A stretch of 64,000 nt of DNA. Origin: Bacteroidota bacterium (GTDB lineage Bacteria > Bacteroidota > Bacteroidia > Bacteroidales > Lentimicrobiaceae). Under the pieces are notes generated by a model. That model made no database searches, had not been told where the DNA came from, and saw only the letters and a program-made list of their open reading frames with translations. The stretch covers positions 35,294 to 99,293 of the forward strand of contig JAEYSM010000028.1 of assembly GCA_023434665.1 (NCBI GenBank), read 5' to 3'. The translations under genes were made by a program, and so were the position numbers. Of this stretch, positions 52,133 through 61,356 are shown one piece after another (within the stretch, counting starts at the first letter, position 1; the number at the start of each line of letters is the position of its first letter).

Positions 52133-53842
52133 TTAGTTTTTATTAGCGGCTTTATGCCTATATATGAAATTCACTCTGAACCGATCATCTGCATGGTTTT
52201 TAATTCCAAAAAGAAAAAGTGAACTAAAGAATGCAAAGAATGTAACCCCTGCCTGCGTCTCCAGCGTATCCTCAGTAATAAATGAAATAATCGTAATCAA
52301 AAAGAAAACAAGATATAACGAATTGAAAAACTTATTCGAAATAATCGGCGGATAAAAAAGTGCAAATAGAAATATAAATAACCCAACAATTCCAAATGCA
52401 ATGGTAATTGCAAGAAATTGGTTATGTGAACGATGGCGGAATTCAGGTAACAAGTTGGAATCTGTTTCTATATAAGCTTTTTCAAAGGAAATTGCCAAAT
52501 CACCCGTACCGTAACCCAACACAGGCTTTTTACCAATTAAGAATACCGAAGTCTTCCAGTATTCAAAACGTTGCATCATTGAGGATGCATTAGGATTATT
52601 ATTCTTTTTATAAGATAAGTATCCCTGAATTGATTGCTCCACTCGGCCTCTGATATTTACCTTACCAATATAATTTGCATTAGCAATCCCATTTTCAATA
52701 TAAGCAACATCCTGAGCGGATAGCTTGTAAACGCCCTCAGCGTCTTTTCTATATCCTTTTGAATGTAAATATCTTACAAGAGTATATTTTAATGATTGTC
52801 CTTTTTTATCTGCTCCATTGAAATCATATCTGCTCCGATTATTCCAGGCATCTCTCAATTCTCCGGGTGCAATGTATAGTCCTACATGTTTCCCTTTTTC
52901 AATGCCATAAGATATGGTATCATGTATATATATATTGCCATGAGAGGTCTTTTTATCCAAAGTCTCAAAATCAACTCTTTGAGCAGTTGAAACTTCCTTG
53001 TATATATCCCTGATATAATACCACCCACCAACAAATAATGCTGTTATAAGTACAATAGCCGGGACAGTAGTATATTTCTGTTTAAATAACCATATAAAGA
53101 CAAGGGAAATTGTAACCAACCCAAGAATTACAATCCCGGTCATGGACTTAAGTATAAATAAAAAATATATTAACCATGCAGCTAGAAGTAATAAAGAGAA
53201 ATTAACCCATGTCCTGTCATATATTTTCTTCCATACAATTATTAATAATGCAAGAATTGCCAGGCATATCTGTAACGAAAATCTAATATGTGAAATGAAA
53301 ACACTAAGTTCCCGGGGATCACCTATATCACGTGTTGCAAGGACATACATGCTTGCCAGTGAACCAGCAAAAACAGCAAGACAAAAGAAAATGATCAGTG
53401 AAACGAACCTTTTAGATGTAAGTGATTCACTAGTAGCAATAATTATTGGAAGACTGAGCAATGGAAGCTTAATTCTAAGATCTTTCAGACCATTTGCCAT
53501 ATCATCGGTATAAATGATTCCCACAATATGCAGAATATACAGCGATAGAAAAGCTAATAAGGCAGGGTTTCGGAAAAGCTTCCGAAATTTTCTGGTAATA
53601 TTTTCAATTATCATCCCCATGAATTTCCTGAAGGTATTCCTGGTATCAGATTTCGGGAGATTAAAATCTGCACCTTCAATCAGCCATATACCAAAAAGAA
53701 GAAATTGAGCTGAACTCATGCCAAATTCAGAGAGAGGCATACTTACAGTTAGGAAAATCATTATATAGAACATCCAGGCAGAGATTCTTGCCTGGATATT
53801 CTTTTCTTGAATCATGGTGTAATTAATACCTGATTCTTTCAT
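52133..53842 (-). CDS. O-antigen ligase/polymerase family membrane protein
   Basis: 569 residues, about eleven membrane helices. A ~160-residue extracytoplasmic loop (about 280-460) lies before the Wzy_C region, which has the diagnostic MQRFEYWKTSVFLIGKKPVLGYGTGD and FRHRSHNQFL. Such proteins ligate O-antigen to lipid A core or polymerise glycans. A later Met (codon 10) may be the start. Lies 10 bases after the S41 protease gene. Confidence 0.9.
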   Translation of the reverse strand: MKESGINYTMIQEKNIQARISAWMFYIMIFLTVSMPLSEFGMSSAQFLLFGIWLIEGADFNLPKSDTRNTFRKFMGMIIENITRKFRKLFRNPALLAFLSLYILHIVGIIYTDDMANGLKDLRIKLPLLSLPIIIATSESLTSKRFVSLIIFFCLAVFAGSLASMYVLATRDIGDPRELSVFISHIRFSLQICLAILALLIIVWKKIYDRTWVNFSLLLLAAWLIYFLFILKSMTGIVILGLVTISLVFIWLFKQKYTTVPAIVLITALFVGGWYYIRDIYKEVSTAQRVDFETLDKKTSHGNIYIHDTISYGIEKGKHVGLYIAPGELRDAWNNRSRYDFNGADKKGQSLKYTLVRYLHSKGYRKDAEGVYKLSAQDVAYIENGIANANYIGKVNIRGRVEQSIQGYLSYKKNNNPNASSMMQRFEYWKTSVFLIGKKPVLGYGTGDLAISFEKAYIETDSNLLPEFRHRSHNQFLAITIAFGIVGLFIFLFALFYPPIISNKFFNSLYLVFFLITIISFITEDTLETQAGVTFFAFFSSLFLFGIKNHADDRFRVNFIYRHKAANKN

Positions 53843-53852
53843 TCTCTGAAAC

Positions 53853-55520
53853 TTATGATTTGGTTAATGCCGGAGTATAACTCCCGTCAAGTATTCCGTT
53901 ATATTGTTTCGAATCTTTTAATAATTCTCTTGCTGTCTTTACTTCTATATCATCTTTAATCGCAGCCTCTACTCTTCCCTTTTGATTATGGTACCGTGCA
54001 ACTATCTCGTTTTTCAATATCCTTTCAATCTCAGGCCTGAATTTGTTAAGATCATCCTGCTTATTGTGTATCATTTTTGATTCAAGTAGTTCGAATTCTT
54101 GAGTCAGGTCCTCATAATATTTCTCAGTCTCAGCTGTTTTCTTTAAGTCAGCAAGCATCATTTCACTTCTGCTCACATAATCGTAATCTTTGTCTGAAAG
54201 CCAGTTAACGAAATTATTGAATTCTTCATCAGTAATTTCAAATTCGCCAGCTGGTGGAATTGATTCATGTGATTTTCTGAAATGATTTGCATAGTCAAAG
54301 AACAAATACTTAGTGAGCAGACTAATTGAAATATTACTCAGTTGAGGCTGTTCAATCAGAATGTCAGGATTTATACCAGCTCCATCATACACTGTTCTGC
54401 CACCTTTGGTCTTATATGCTGTAGTTAGTGAATCAGGAATATTTATTGTTCTTCCAAGACTATCTCTGTGTGCATAATCAATTGATTGAATGCATCTTCC
54501 GCTAGGTATATAATACTTTGCAACAGTAATTTTCATTTGGGTATTATACGACAATGGGATTATATTCTGAACTAATCCTTTACCAAAAGTTCTCTCTCCT
54601 ATAATAACACCTCTATCAAGATCCTGTATAGCACCGGCAACAATTTCGGAGGCTGATGCACTCATTCCATTAACTAATATTACCAATGGAATATCTGGTT
54701 CAAGAGGTTGAATCAAGGTTTTGTATGACTTATTTCTGTCAGGAGTTTTACCTTTTGTACTAACTACCATTTCACCTTTTTTTACGAAAAGGTTGGCAAT
54801 ATTAACCGCTTCATTTAAAAGACCACCACCATTATCGCGCAAATCAAGAATAAGACCTGTAAGTCCCCCTGATTCCTTTAGTTTAAGGAGAGCATCTTTG
54901 ACTTCTTTCCCGGAGTTTTGAGTAAATCCGGTTAGTTTAATATATCCTACTCCATCATCAAATAGCTGAGAATAAGCCACGTTTGGGATAGCAACATTTT
55001 CACGGATTACAGATTTATTTATTTGCTCACCATCACGATTAATCAAGAGATTGAGTTTGGTACCCGGCTGTCCTTTAAGCAGGAGACTAACATCACTTAC
55101 TGATTTATTTTGAACCTCCTTTTCATTTATCTTCAATATTCTATCTCCAGCCTGAAGCCCTGCTTTAATTGCAGGAGACCCTTCATAAGGTTCTGAAATT
55201 ACAACGAAGTTGCCCTGTTTATGAATCAAAGCTCCAATTCCACCATATTGTCCGGTAGTCATAAAAGTATAATCCTCAATTTCTGCTTCTGAAATGAAAA
55301 CAGTATAGGGATCCAACTCCTGGAGCATGGCATCAATTCCCGTTTTCATGAGATCTCCATAATCAACCTCATCAACATAGTTACTATTCAATTCCTTATA
55401 TATCGTTGTAAGTATATCGAGGTTCTTTGAAATCTCAAAAGAAGACGAATTCAACACTTGTGCAGATAGATGGAATTGAAGTCCTAGAAACAGTATTAAT
55501 AAAATCTTTAGTGTTTTCAT
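53853..55520 (-). CDS. S41-family C-terminal processing peptidase
   Basis: 555 residues with a signal peptide (cleavage after LSAQ). A PDZ domain (about 85-165: PAIKAGLQAGDRILKINEKEV) and the S41 catalytic domain with Ser in NGMSASASEIVAGA and Lys in GERTFGKGLVQ. A ~150-residue C-terminal extension is helical (KTAETEKYYEDLTQEFELLESK). Periplasmic, Ctp-type protein processing. In Bacteroidota this gene commonly sits near yidD and rnpA, as it does here. Confidence 0.93.
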   Translation of the reverse strand: MKTLKILLILFLGLQFHLSAQVLNSSSFEISKNLDILTTIYKELNSNYVDEVDYGDLMKTGIDAMLQELDPYTVFISEAEIEDYTFMTTGQYGGIGALIHKQGNFVVISEPYEGSPAIKAGLQAGDRILKINEKEVQNKSVSDVSLLLKGQPGTKLNLLINRDGEQINKSVIRENVAIPNVAYSQLFDDGVGYIKLTGFTQNSGKEVKDALLKLKESGGLTGLILDLRDNGGGLLNEAVNIANLFVKKGEMVVSTKGKTPDRNKSYKTLIQPLEPDIPLVILVNGMSASASEIVAGAIQDLDRGVIIGERTFGKGLVQNIIPLSYNTQMKITVAKYYIPSGRCIQSIDYAHRDSLGRTINIPDSLTTAYKTKGGRTVYDGAGINPDILIEQPQLSNISISLLTKYLFFDYANHFRKSHESIPPAGEFEITDEEFNNFVNWLSDKDYDYVSRSEMMLADLKKTAETEKYYEDLTQEFELLESKMIHNKQDDLNKFRPEIERILKNEIVARYHNQKGRVEAAIKDDIEVKTARELLKDSKQYNGILDGSYTPALTKS

Positions 55521-55543
55521 AGAGTTAGTTTTTTGAATTCGGA

Positions 55544-55765
55544 TTATGGGACAGGGTCATATCCACTACCACCCCAAGGATTACAAGAAATTATACGTTT
55601 TAGTGTCAACCACCCACCCTTGAATGGCCCATGTTTCTTCAATGCTTCAATACCGTATGCTGAGCAGGTTGGTGTATATCTGCAGGATGCAGGCAGATAC
55701 GGGGAAATAGCCAACTGATAAAAACGGATTAAGATAATGAAAAAACTAGCCAGCAAGCTTTTCAT
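55544..55765 (-). CDS. yidD: YidD membrane-protein insertion efficiency factor
   Basis: 73 residues. The conserved signature is complete: YQLAISPYLPASCRYTPTCSAYGIEALKKHG and RIISCNPWGGSGYDPVP. Aids YidC-dependent insertion. Its start lies 20 bases inside rnpA, implying translational coupling. Confidence 0.95.
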   Translation of the reverse strand: MKSLLASFFIILIRFYQLAISPYLPASCRYTPTCSAYGIEALKKHGPFKGGWLTLKRIISCNPWGGSGYDPVP

Positions 55766-56129
55766 GTTCCACTATTAAACGTTTAAACATTTCATTTATT
55801 ATTTGGTCGACAGTAGCAAAATCAGGCATTTCCTTACCAACAAAAACTATTGCAAGGTGAATTTTTTGACCCTTAAGTCCGTCTTCAAGTACAAATTTAT
55901 TAAGTCTAAATGATTCTCTGACTAACCTTTTAATTTTATTTCTGTCGACCGCTCTTTTAAACTTATGCTTGGATACTGATATAACAACTTTAACTGAAAT
56001 GTTATTGTCCCAATTGCATGGCCTCCAAATTAATTTGAGAGGATACTTAAAAAATGAATAACCTGAAGAGAATAATTGATCAATATCTGATCTTCTGCAC
56101 AATCGCTCGATTTTATTAAATTTAGGCAT
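55746..56129 (-). CDS. rnpA: Ribonuclease P protein component
   Basis: 127 residues. RNR motif KRAVDRNKIKRLVRE at about 68-82, with FKYPLKLIWRP and VVISVSKHKF ahead. Binds RNase P RNA for tRNA 5' maturation. rpmH, its usual partner elsewhere, is not adjacent; here hemD is upstream by 19 bases. Confidence 0.95.
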   Translation of the reverse strand: MPKFNKIERLCRRSDIDQLFSSGYSFFKYPLKLIWRPCNWDNNISVKVVISVSKHKFKRAVDRNKIKRLVRESFRLNKFVLEDGLKGQKIHLAIVFVGKEMPDFATVDQIINEMFKRLIVEHEKLAG

Positions 56130-56148
56130 CAGATCATAAATAATCTAT

Positions 56149-56913
56149 CTACTTTCCTTTATTAGAATTTTGAAGATACATTTCTATAGCCTTAGCCATT
56201 GATGGAGCAACAGGATTAGGTCCTTCAAAAGTGATTGACAATCCAGCTTCCCGCGCTGCAGATGCTGTGGAATTACCTGATACTGCTAATATTTTTTCTC
56301 CTTGCTGAAAGTCAGGGAAATTTTTGAAAAGAGATTTGATCCCCGAAGGACTGAAAAAAACAAGCATATCATATTTGTTAAGATCAAGAAAAGACATATC
56401 CTCTGACACTGTCTTGTACATAACAGCTTTTACATAGGAAATTTTATTATTCTCCAAAGCATCAGAAAGTTCATTATTATGATCTTCACTGCAGGGCAAC
56501 AAATATTTCTCATTCTTATGCCTTTTGATCAGCTCCATTAAATCAGTAATATTATTCTGAGGCGAGAAGAAAATTCTGCGCTTCCTAAACTGAATATATT
56601 TCTGCAAATAAAAAGCAATCGAGTCGGTAGAACAGAAGTATTTCATACTATCCGGTGTCTCTGTTCTCAATTCAGTTGCTAGTCTGAAATAGTTATCTAC
56701 ACCATTTTTACTTGTAAAGATGATCGCTGAATGATCAGTTAGCCTAACCTTGCTCTCTTTTCTAAAATCAATCGAACTCAATCCCTCTACTTTAAAAAAC
56801 TTATAGAAATCTATATTTACACTATACTTTTTAATGATTTCAAAATAGGGAGATTTTTCAAGATCAGCCGGTTTTGGTTGGGAAATCAAAATGTTTTTTA
56901 CCTTCGAAGCCAT
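56149..56913 (-). CDS. hemD: Uroporphyrinogen-III synthase family protein
   Basis: 254 residues in two similar halves. AIIFTSKNGVDNYFRLATEL and DMLVFFSPSGIKSLFKNFP match the two conserved HemD strands, and NSTASAAREAG is the C-terminal active-site loop. Closes hydroxymethylbilane in haem/sirohaem synthesis. Low conservation is normal in HemD. Sits between DUF4271 and rnpA. Confidence 0.85.
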   Translation of the reverse strand: MASKVKNILISQPKPADLEKSPYFEIIKKYSVNIDFYKFFKVEGLSSIDFRKESKVRLTDHSAIIFTSKNGVDNYFRLATELRTETPDSMKYFCSTDSIAFYLQKYIQFRKRRIFFSPQNNITDLMELIKRHKNEKYLLPCSEDHNNELSDALENNKISYVKAVMYKTVSEDMSFLDLNKYDMLVFFSPSGIKSLFKNFPDFQQGEKILAVSGNSTASAAREAGLSITFEGPNPVAPSMAKAIEMYLQNSNKGK

Positions 56914-56959
56914 AGAGTTTTTACCTGTAAAAAATTAAACTATCGTCAAAGCCTTGTCA

Positions 56960-57874
56960 TTACACACTTACAATTAATTTATACATTATCAGTAGTGGCA
57001 ATATTTCGAGGGTGCAAAGATACAAAAAAATATAGAAAACCGGAAACGTTTGCATAGTTAGTCCTACAAAAACACTTCTTATAAACTTCATAATTAAACC
57101 AAGTCCAAAAATTGCTGCAGATACCCAAAGAATGATATCATTATTGGAGTAATGCGCCGAAAAAACAAATGGAAGTGCAACTAAACCTGTAACCAGGTTA
57201 AAGATGATATTAGTAATCAGGTACTCGTTTGTATCATTTCTTGTTTTAAAGACAATGCCCGATAATCTTATTACTGTTAGTTTCAATATCCATAATATAA
57301 AGATTACACCTGCCAGAATGGAAAACTGAAGAAAACTGCTTTCAGCTCCCGGTATCTCAATATCAAAAGGTCTGATCAACAAAAAAACCAGTGTAGTAAA
57401 TGTTATCAGATAATTGAACATCAGACCGGGGGTAATCCGTTCTCCAATAATATCTCCCTCTCTGAATAACTGATTCATATTGTGTCGTGCACCTACCGCT
57501 TTAAATATTTGAGAAATCCTGCGTCCTCCTTCATATTTTACCCAAACAAGAATTCCTAAACACAAAATCAACAATAAAGTGAGCCAGTCATATTGTTGCA
57601 CCTGTCTTACCCGATGATTAATGATTGTTGGTTGTGTCTTATAAGGGAAAAATATTGATGGAACTTCTTTAATTACATGTATCGAAGCACTGTCCGATTC
57701 AGGGATTTCTATTTCCTTTAATTCAAAAATGAATTTCTCATTGATAGGTGGGGGATTAATACTATCATATAAAAATTGTTGATAAACTGAATCATTTGGA
57801 CTGGATTCATCATCCATCCGAAGGTAAGGTAGTTGAGTATCAAAATGTTGTATGAGAATTTCTTGCTCTTGCAT
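56960..57874 (-). CDS. DUF4271 membrane protein
   Basis: 304 residues. An N-terminal ~95-residue soluble part with few features is followed by about seven membrane helices. DUF4271 hallmarks include GREGD-like FREGDIIGERITP and QFSILAGVIFILWILKL. It lies directly upstream of hemD, a conserved Bacteroidota neighbourhood. Function unknown. Divergent from gatE. Confidence 0.85.
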   Translation of the reverse strand: MQEQEILIQHFDTQLPYLRMDDESSPNDSVYQQFLYDSINPPPINEKFIFELKEIEIPESDSASIHVIKEVPSIFFPYKTQPTIINHRVRQVQQYDWLTLLLILCLGILVWVKYEGGRRISQIFKAVGARHNMNQLFREGDIIGERITPGLMFNYLITFTTLVFLLIRPFDIEIPGAESSFLQFSILAGVIFILWILKLTVIRLSGIVFKTRNDTNEYLITNIIFNLVTGLVALPFVFSAHYSNNDIILWVSAAIFGLGLIMKFIRSVFVGLTMQTFPVFYIFLYLCTLEILPLLIMYKLIVSV

Positions 57875-57912
57875 AAGAGTGTAAAATTAGGCTTTTACCA
57901 CATCATATAAAG

Positions 57913-57943
57913 TTTGTAGATTAAAAAAAATCTTGTACGTTTG
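57913..57943 (+). promoter_or_regulatory. Perfect Bacteroidota promoter for gatE-gatD
   Basis: TTTG (57913-57916), 19 bases, TACGTTTG (57936-57943). Consensus at both elements and at the spacer; the leader would be about 16 bases. Confidence 0.75.
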
Positions 57944-57966
57944 GGGCTTGATAAATAGAGACTACA

Positions 57967-59928
57967 ATGACTCAAAGTTTCAATCCAATCGATAATTACG
58001 AACTTACCAAAAAAGAAGCCGGATACGTAGACCGCCAAGTAGCAACCCAGAAAGATTACGATCGAATAGGATTTATGTCCGGTCTGGAAGTACATCAACA
58101 ACTTAAGACTAAAAATAAGCTTTTCTGCCATTGTCCGGCCGGAATCTACCAAAAGCCACACCAATTCGATGCTGAGGTTATCAGACATATGCGTCCGACT
58201 TTAAGTGAACTGGGAGAATATGATGGAACAGCATTAATGGAGTTCAAAACCCGCAAAACAATCATATACAGGCTTAAGAACGAAACAACCTGTACTTATG
58301 AGGTTGATGATACACCTCCATTTCCTGTCAATAAGGAAGCATTGGAAATTGCTATTGGAATTTCGCTCCTCTCAAAACTTAATATCGTTGGTGAAGTTCA
58401 CATCACCCGCAAACAGTATCTGGACGGTAGTATTCCTACCGGATTTCAACGTACTGCTATTATTGGTGTTGAAGGGTTATTACCACTACCTCATAAAAAT
58501 ATCCGACTTATTCAACTTAGCCTTGAAGAGGATTCCTGCCGTGAGGTTTCCGATATTGGACATACAAGGATCTACAGAACTGACAGACTGGGGATGCCAT
58601 TGATTGAAACAGTCACATACCCTGACATGGTTAATCCTCTGGAAGTTAAAGAGGTATGTGACTATATTAGGTTTCTTAACAGAAGCACCGGACAGGTAAG
58701 AACAGGAATTGGAGCAGGCCGACAGGATGTTAATGTAAGTTGCACCGGAGGTACAAGGGTTGAAATTAAAGGAGTAGCTCATACTAGGTGGATACCACAA
58801 TTAACACATAATGAATGCTTCAGGCAATGGTCACTATTATTATTGAAAGACAAGCTTCATCAAAAAGGCATCAGTCCAACTAACTGGAAAATTAAAAGCT
58901 TAAAGATCAATTATCATGACTTCAATTTTAAATACGAACCACTTGTCGAAGCTAAGAATAAAGGATTTGAAATAGTTGCTGTAAACCTTCCTCAATTCAA
59001 GGGTGCATTAAGTCATTTTACTCAACCCGGAAGAATGTTTGCTGATGAAATAAGCGAACGATTAAAAGTCATTGCATGTCTGGAATTGCCTAATATGGTT
59101 CATAGTGAGCAATTTGAGAAGGTAATTAAGGAGCAGGATCTGCAAACTATACAATCAAAGTTGAATTCAAAAGAAGACGATGCTCAGATCATCTTTTGGG
59201 GCCCGGCTGAAGATGTTACAACTGCCCTTGAAACAATTGAAGAAAGAGGTCTGATGGCTCTCAAAGGAATTCCACCTGAAACCAGAAAGGGATTATCTGA
59301 TGGTACTACCATATTCGAAAGAGTATTACCAGGTGCCGACCGAATGTATCCTGATACTGATTCTGCACCTATCCCATTAGAAGATACATATATAGAAGAG
59401 CTTAGGAAGAAGTTACCACAGGAAGTCATTGAGCGTTACAATATTCTCAAGTCATGGGGTGTACCTGAAGACGTTTATACATTTATTTTCCGTAACGATC
59501 TATTCCCTCTCATTGAAAAGATTGTAACAGAGCTTGAATATTCGCCTGTTTTCGTTGGAACCTTATTTGGACATAAACTTAAATATATTGAAGGTCAATT
59601 AAAGACACCTACTGATTTCTCATATAAAATAGTTTATGCCCTACTGAAATTTTTAAAGGAAAAGAATCTCAAACAGGAACTGGCCTTTCTGATGCTTCCC
59701 ATAGTTTATGAGCATCCAAAACTGGATTTCCAATCCATTTTAGAAATACTTAAATTCAAACCTCATTCATCGAAAGATCTTTTATCGAAAGTTCCATTTC
59801 TCAAATCAAAATTCGCTGAGATTAAAAAAAGTAAAAATCCAGATGTCGAAAAACATTGGATTATGGGCCAATTGCGTTATGCAGCTACAGGCAATGTCAA
59901 TCTGAACGAACTATCAAAATTTATCTAA
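57967..59928 (+). CDS. gatE: Glu-tRNA(Gln) amidotransferase subunit E (archaeal type)
   Basis: 653 residues. The tRNA-dependent kinase/transferase subunit of GatDE, converting Glu-tRNA(Gln) to Gln-tRNA(Gln). N-terminal GatB/E catalytic motifs: GLEVHQQLKTKNKLFCHCP (from residue 39), YKLTRKQ-like ITRKQYLDGSIPTGFQRT, SLEEDSCR. The E-specific AspRS-like GAD insertion is present (QFKGALSHFTQPGRMFADEI, VIACLELPNMVHSEQF), as is PGADRMYPDTDSAPI before the tail domain. GatB lacks the insertion. Compared with archaeal GatE there is an extra ~25 residues at the N-terminus. gatD follows 19 bases later. Confidence 0.93.
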   Translation: MTQSFNPIDNYELTKKEAGYVDRQVATQKDYDRIGFMSGLEVHQQLKTKNKLFCHCPAGIYQKPHQFDAEVIRHMRPTLSELGEYDGTALMEFKTRKTIIYRLKNETTCTYEVDDTPPFPVNKEALEIAIGISLLSKLNIVGEVHITRKQYLDGSIPTGFQRTAIIGVEGLLPLPHKNIRLIQLSLEEDSCREVSDIGHTRIYRTDRLGMPLIETVTYPDMVNPLEVKEVCDYIRFLNRSTGQVRTGIGAGRQDVNVSCTGGTRVEIKGVAHTRWIPQLTHNECFRQWSLLLLKDKLHQKGISPTNWKIKSLKINYHDFNFKYEPLVEAKNKGFEIVAVNLPQFKGALSHFTQPGRMFADEISERLKVIACLELPNMVHSEQFEKVIKEQDLQTIQSKLNSKEDDAQIIFWGPAEDVTTALETIEERGLMALKGIPPETRKGLSDGTTIFERVLPGADRMYPDTDSAPIPLEDTYIEELRKKLPQEVIERYNILKSWGVPEDVYTFIFRNDLFPLIEKIVTELEYSPVFVGTLFGHKLKYIEGQLKTPTDFSYKIVYALLKFLKEKNLKQELAFLMLPIVYEHPKLDFQSILEILKFKPHSSKDLLSKVPFLKSKFAEIKKSKNPDVEKHWIMGQLRYAATGNVNLNELSKFI

Positions 59929-59947
59929 ACTTTAAAATCAAAGAGGC

Positions 59948-61333
59948 ATGTCTGAAGATATATTTCAAGGTTATAAAGGTGCATCACTTGAAATTCTGAA
60001 AAGGTTTAATGTAAGGGTATGGGGCCAGGCAGAAGTCCAGACTACAAGGGGAATTTTTAAAGGCACTATCCTTCCAAGGAGTGAAAATGACGATGATAAG
60101 CATATCGTCATGAAGATTATAACCGGTTACAACGTGGGAATTGACATCCTGACGATTACGGGTATGAAAGAAATAGGATATAAAAAAGCTAATTACAAAA
60201 TACCTGAGAAAGAATTCCCGTACACTCCCGGTTTACCAAAAGTGAAATTAATTGGTACAGGAGGTACAATTGCCTCAAGGCTCGATTATAGAACCGGAGC
60301 AGTAATACCGGCCTTTTCACCAGGAGAGCTGTATGGAGCAGTACCAGAACTTGCCCAGATATGCAATCTAACCACTGAGAAGGTTTTCGCTGTTTTCAGT
60401 GAGAACATGGCTCCGGATAATTATAAAAAACTCGCAATTGCTATTGGAAAGGAAATTCAGAATGGAGTAGATGGGATCGTAATTGGTCATGGAACTGACA
60501 CATTACATCATACTGCTGCTGCACTAACTTTCATGGTTCAAAATTCACCAGTGCCTATCGTTCTTGTTGGCTCACAAAGATCCTCTGACAGGCCTAGTTC
60601 TGATGCTGCATTGAATTTAATGCATGCCTGTACTGCAGCAGGCCATGGAGATATCGCGGAAGTTATGGTCTGCATGTTCGGACCTACAAGTGATGAATAT
60701 GGTTTCTTGCATAGAGGAACAAGGGTACGCAAAATGCATTCGTCGTACAGATCTACCTTCAGGACAATCGGTGACACTCCTCTGGCAACTGTCACAAGAC
60801 AAGGAGTTACTCCTATTAAGGAAAAGTATAACCCTCGCCGTAAAGACAGAAACGTTACAATTCTTCCTTATTTTGAAGAAAAAGTAGCAATCATTTATTA
60901 TTATCCCAATATGCAGCCCGACATTATTGATTCACTTGTAGAAAACGGCTACAAAGGAATTGTTATTGCCGGAACCGGACTAGGGCATGTCAACAAACCC
61001 CTTTATCCGGCTATTGAAAGAGCCTATGCCGCAGGCGTACACATGTATATGACAGTTCAAACCTTATGGGGATATGTCCATATGTTTGTTTATGATACAG
61101 GGCGTGACCTTATGGCTAAAGGAATAGTTCCTGCAGCTAATATGCTTCCGGAAGCTGCTTACATAAAACTGGGATGGGCATTAGGGCAAACAAATGACAG
61201 GGAAGAAGTGAAAAGATTGATGCTGACACCCATAAATGATGAAATCACTAACAGAGAGCCTTATAATGGATATCTGGTGTATCAGGGTGGTGTGCGTGAA
61301 GTGGAAGATTTTATTAAAAAAGTGCACAAATAG
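59948..61333 (+). CDS. gatD: Glu-tRNA(Gln) amidotransferase subunit D (archaeal type)
   Basis: 461 residues. The asparaginase-like ammonia-producing subunit of GatDE. A GatD-type N-terminal beta domain (about 20-75: VWGQAEVQTTRGIFKGTILPRS) precedes the type II asparaginase fold. Nucleophile region: GTGGTIASRLDYRTGAV, with Thr104; second pair Thr183-Asp184 in GHGTDT; Lys262 in RKMHSS. SENMAPDNY and GSQRSSDRPSSDAALN are GatD-characteristic and differ from simple asparaginases. Adjacent to gatE, so the pair makes one enzyme. Confidence 0.93.
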   Translation: MSEDIFQGYKGASLEILKRFNVRVWGQAEVQTTRGIFKGTILPRSENDDDKHIVMKIITGYNVGIDILTITGMKEIGYKKANYKIPEKEFPYTPGLPKVKLIGTGGTIASRLDYRTGAVIPAFSPGELYGAVPELAQICNLTTEKVFAVFSENMAPDNYKKLAIAIGKEIQNGVDGIVIGHGTDTLHHTAAALTFMVQNSPVPIVLVGSQRSSDRPSSDAALNLMHACTAAGHGDIAEVMVCMFGPTSDEYGFLHRGTRVRKMHSSYRSTFRTIGDTPLATVTRQGVTPIKEKYNPRRKDRNVTILPYFEEKVAIIYYYPNMQPDIIDSLVENGYKGIVIAGTGLGHVNKPLYPAIERAYAAGVHMYMTVQTLWGYVHMFVYDTGRDLMAKGIVPAANMLPEAAYIKLGWALGQTNDREEVKRLMLTPINDEITNREPYNGYLVYQGGVREVEDFIKKVHK

Positions 61334-61356
61334 AAGTGCTTTTTCGTTATACACAA

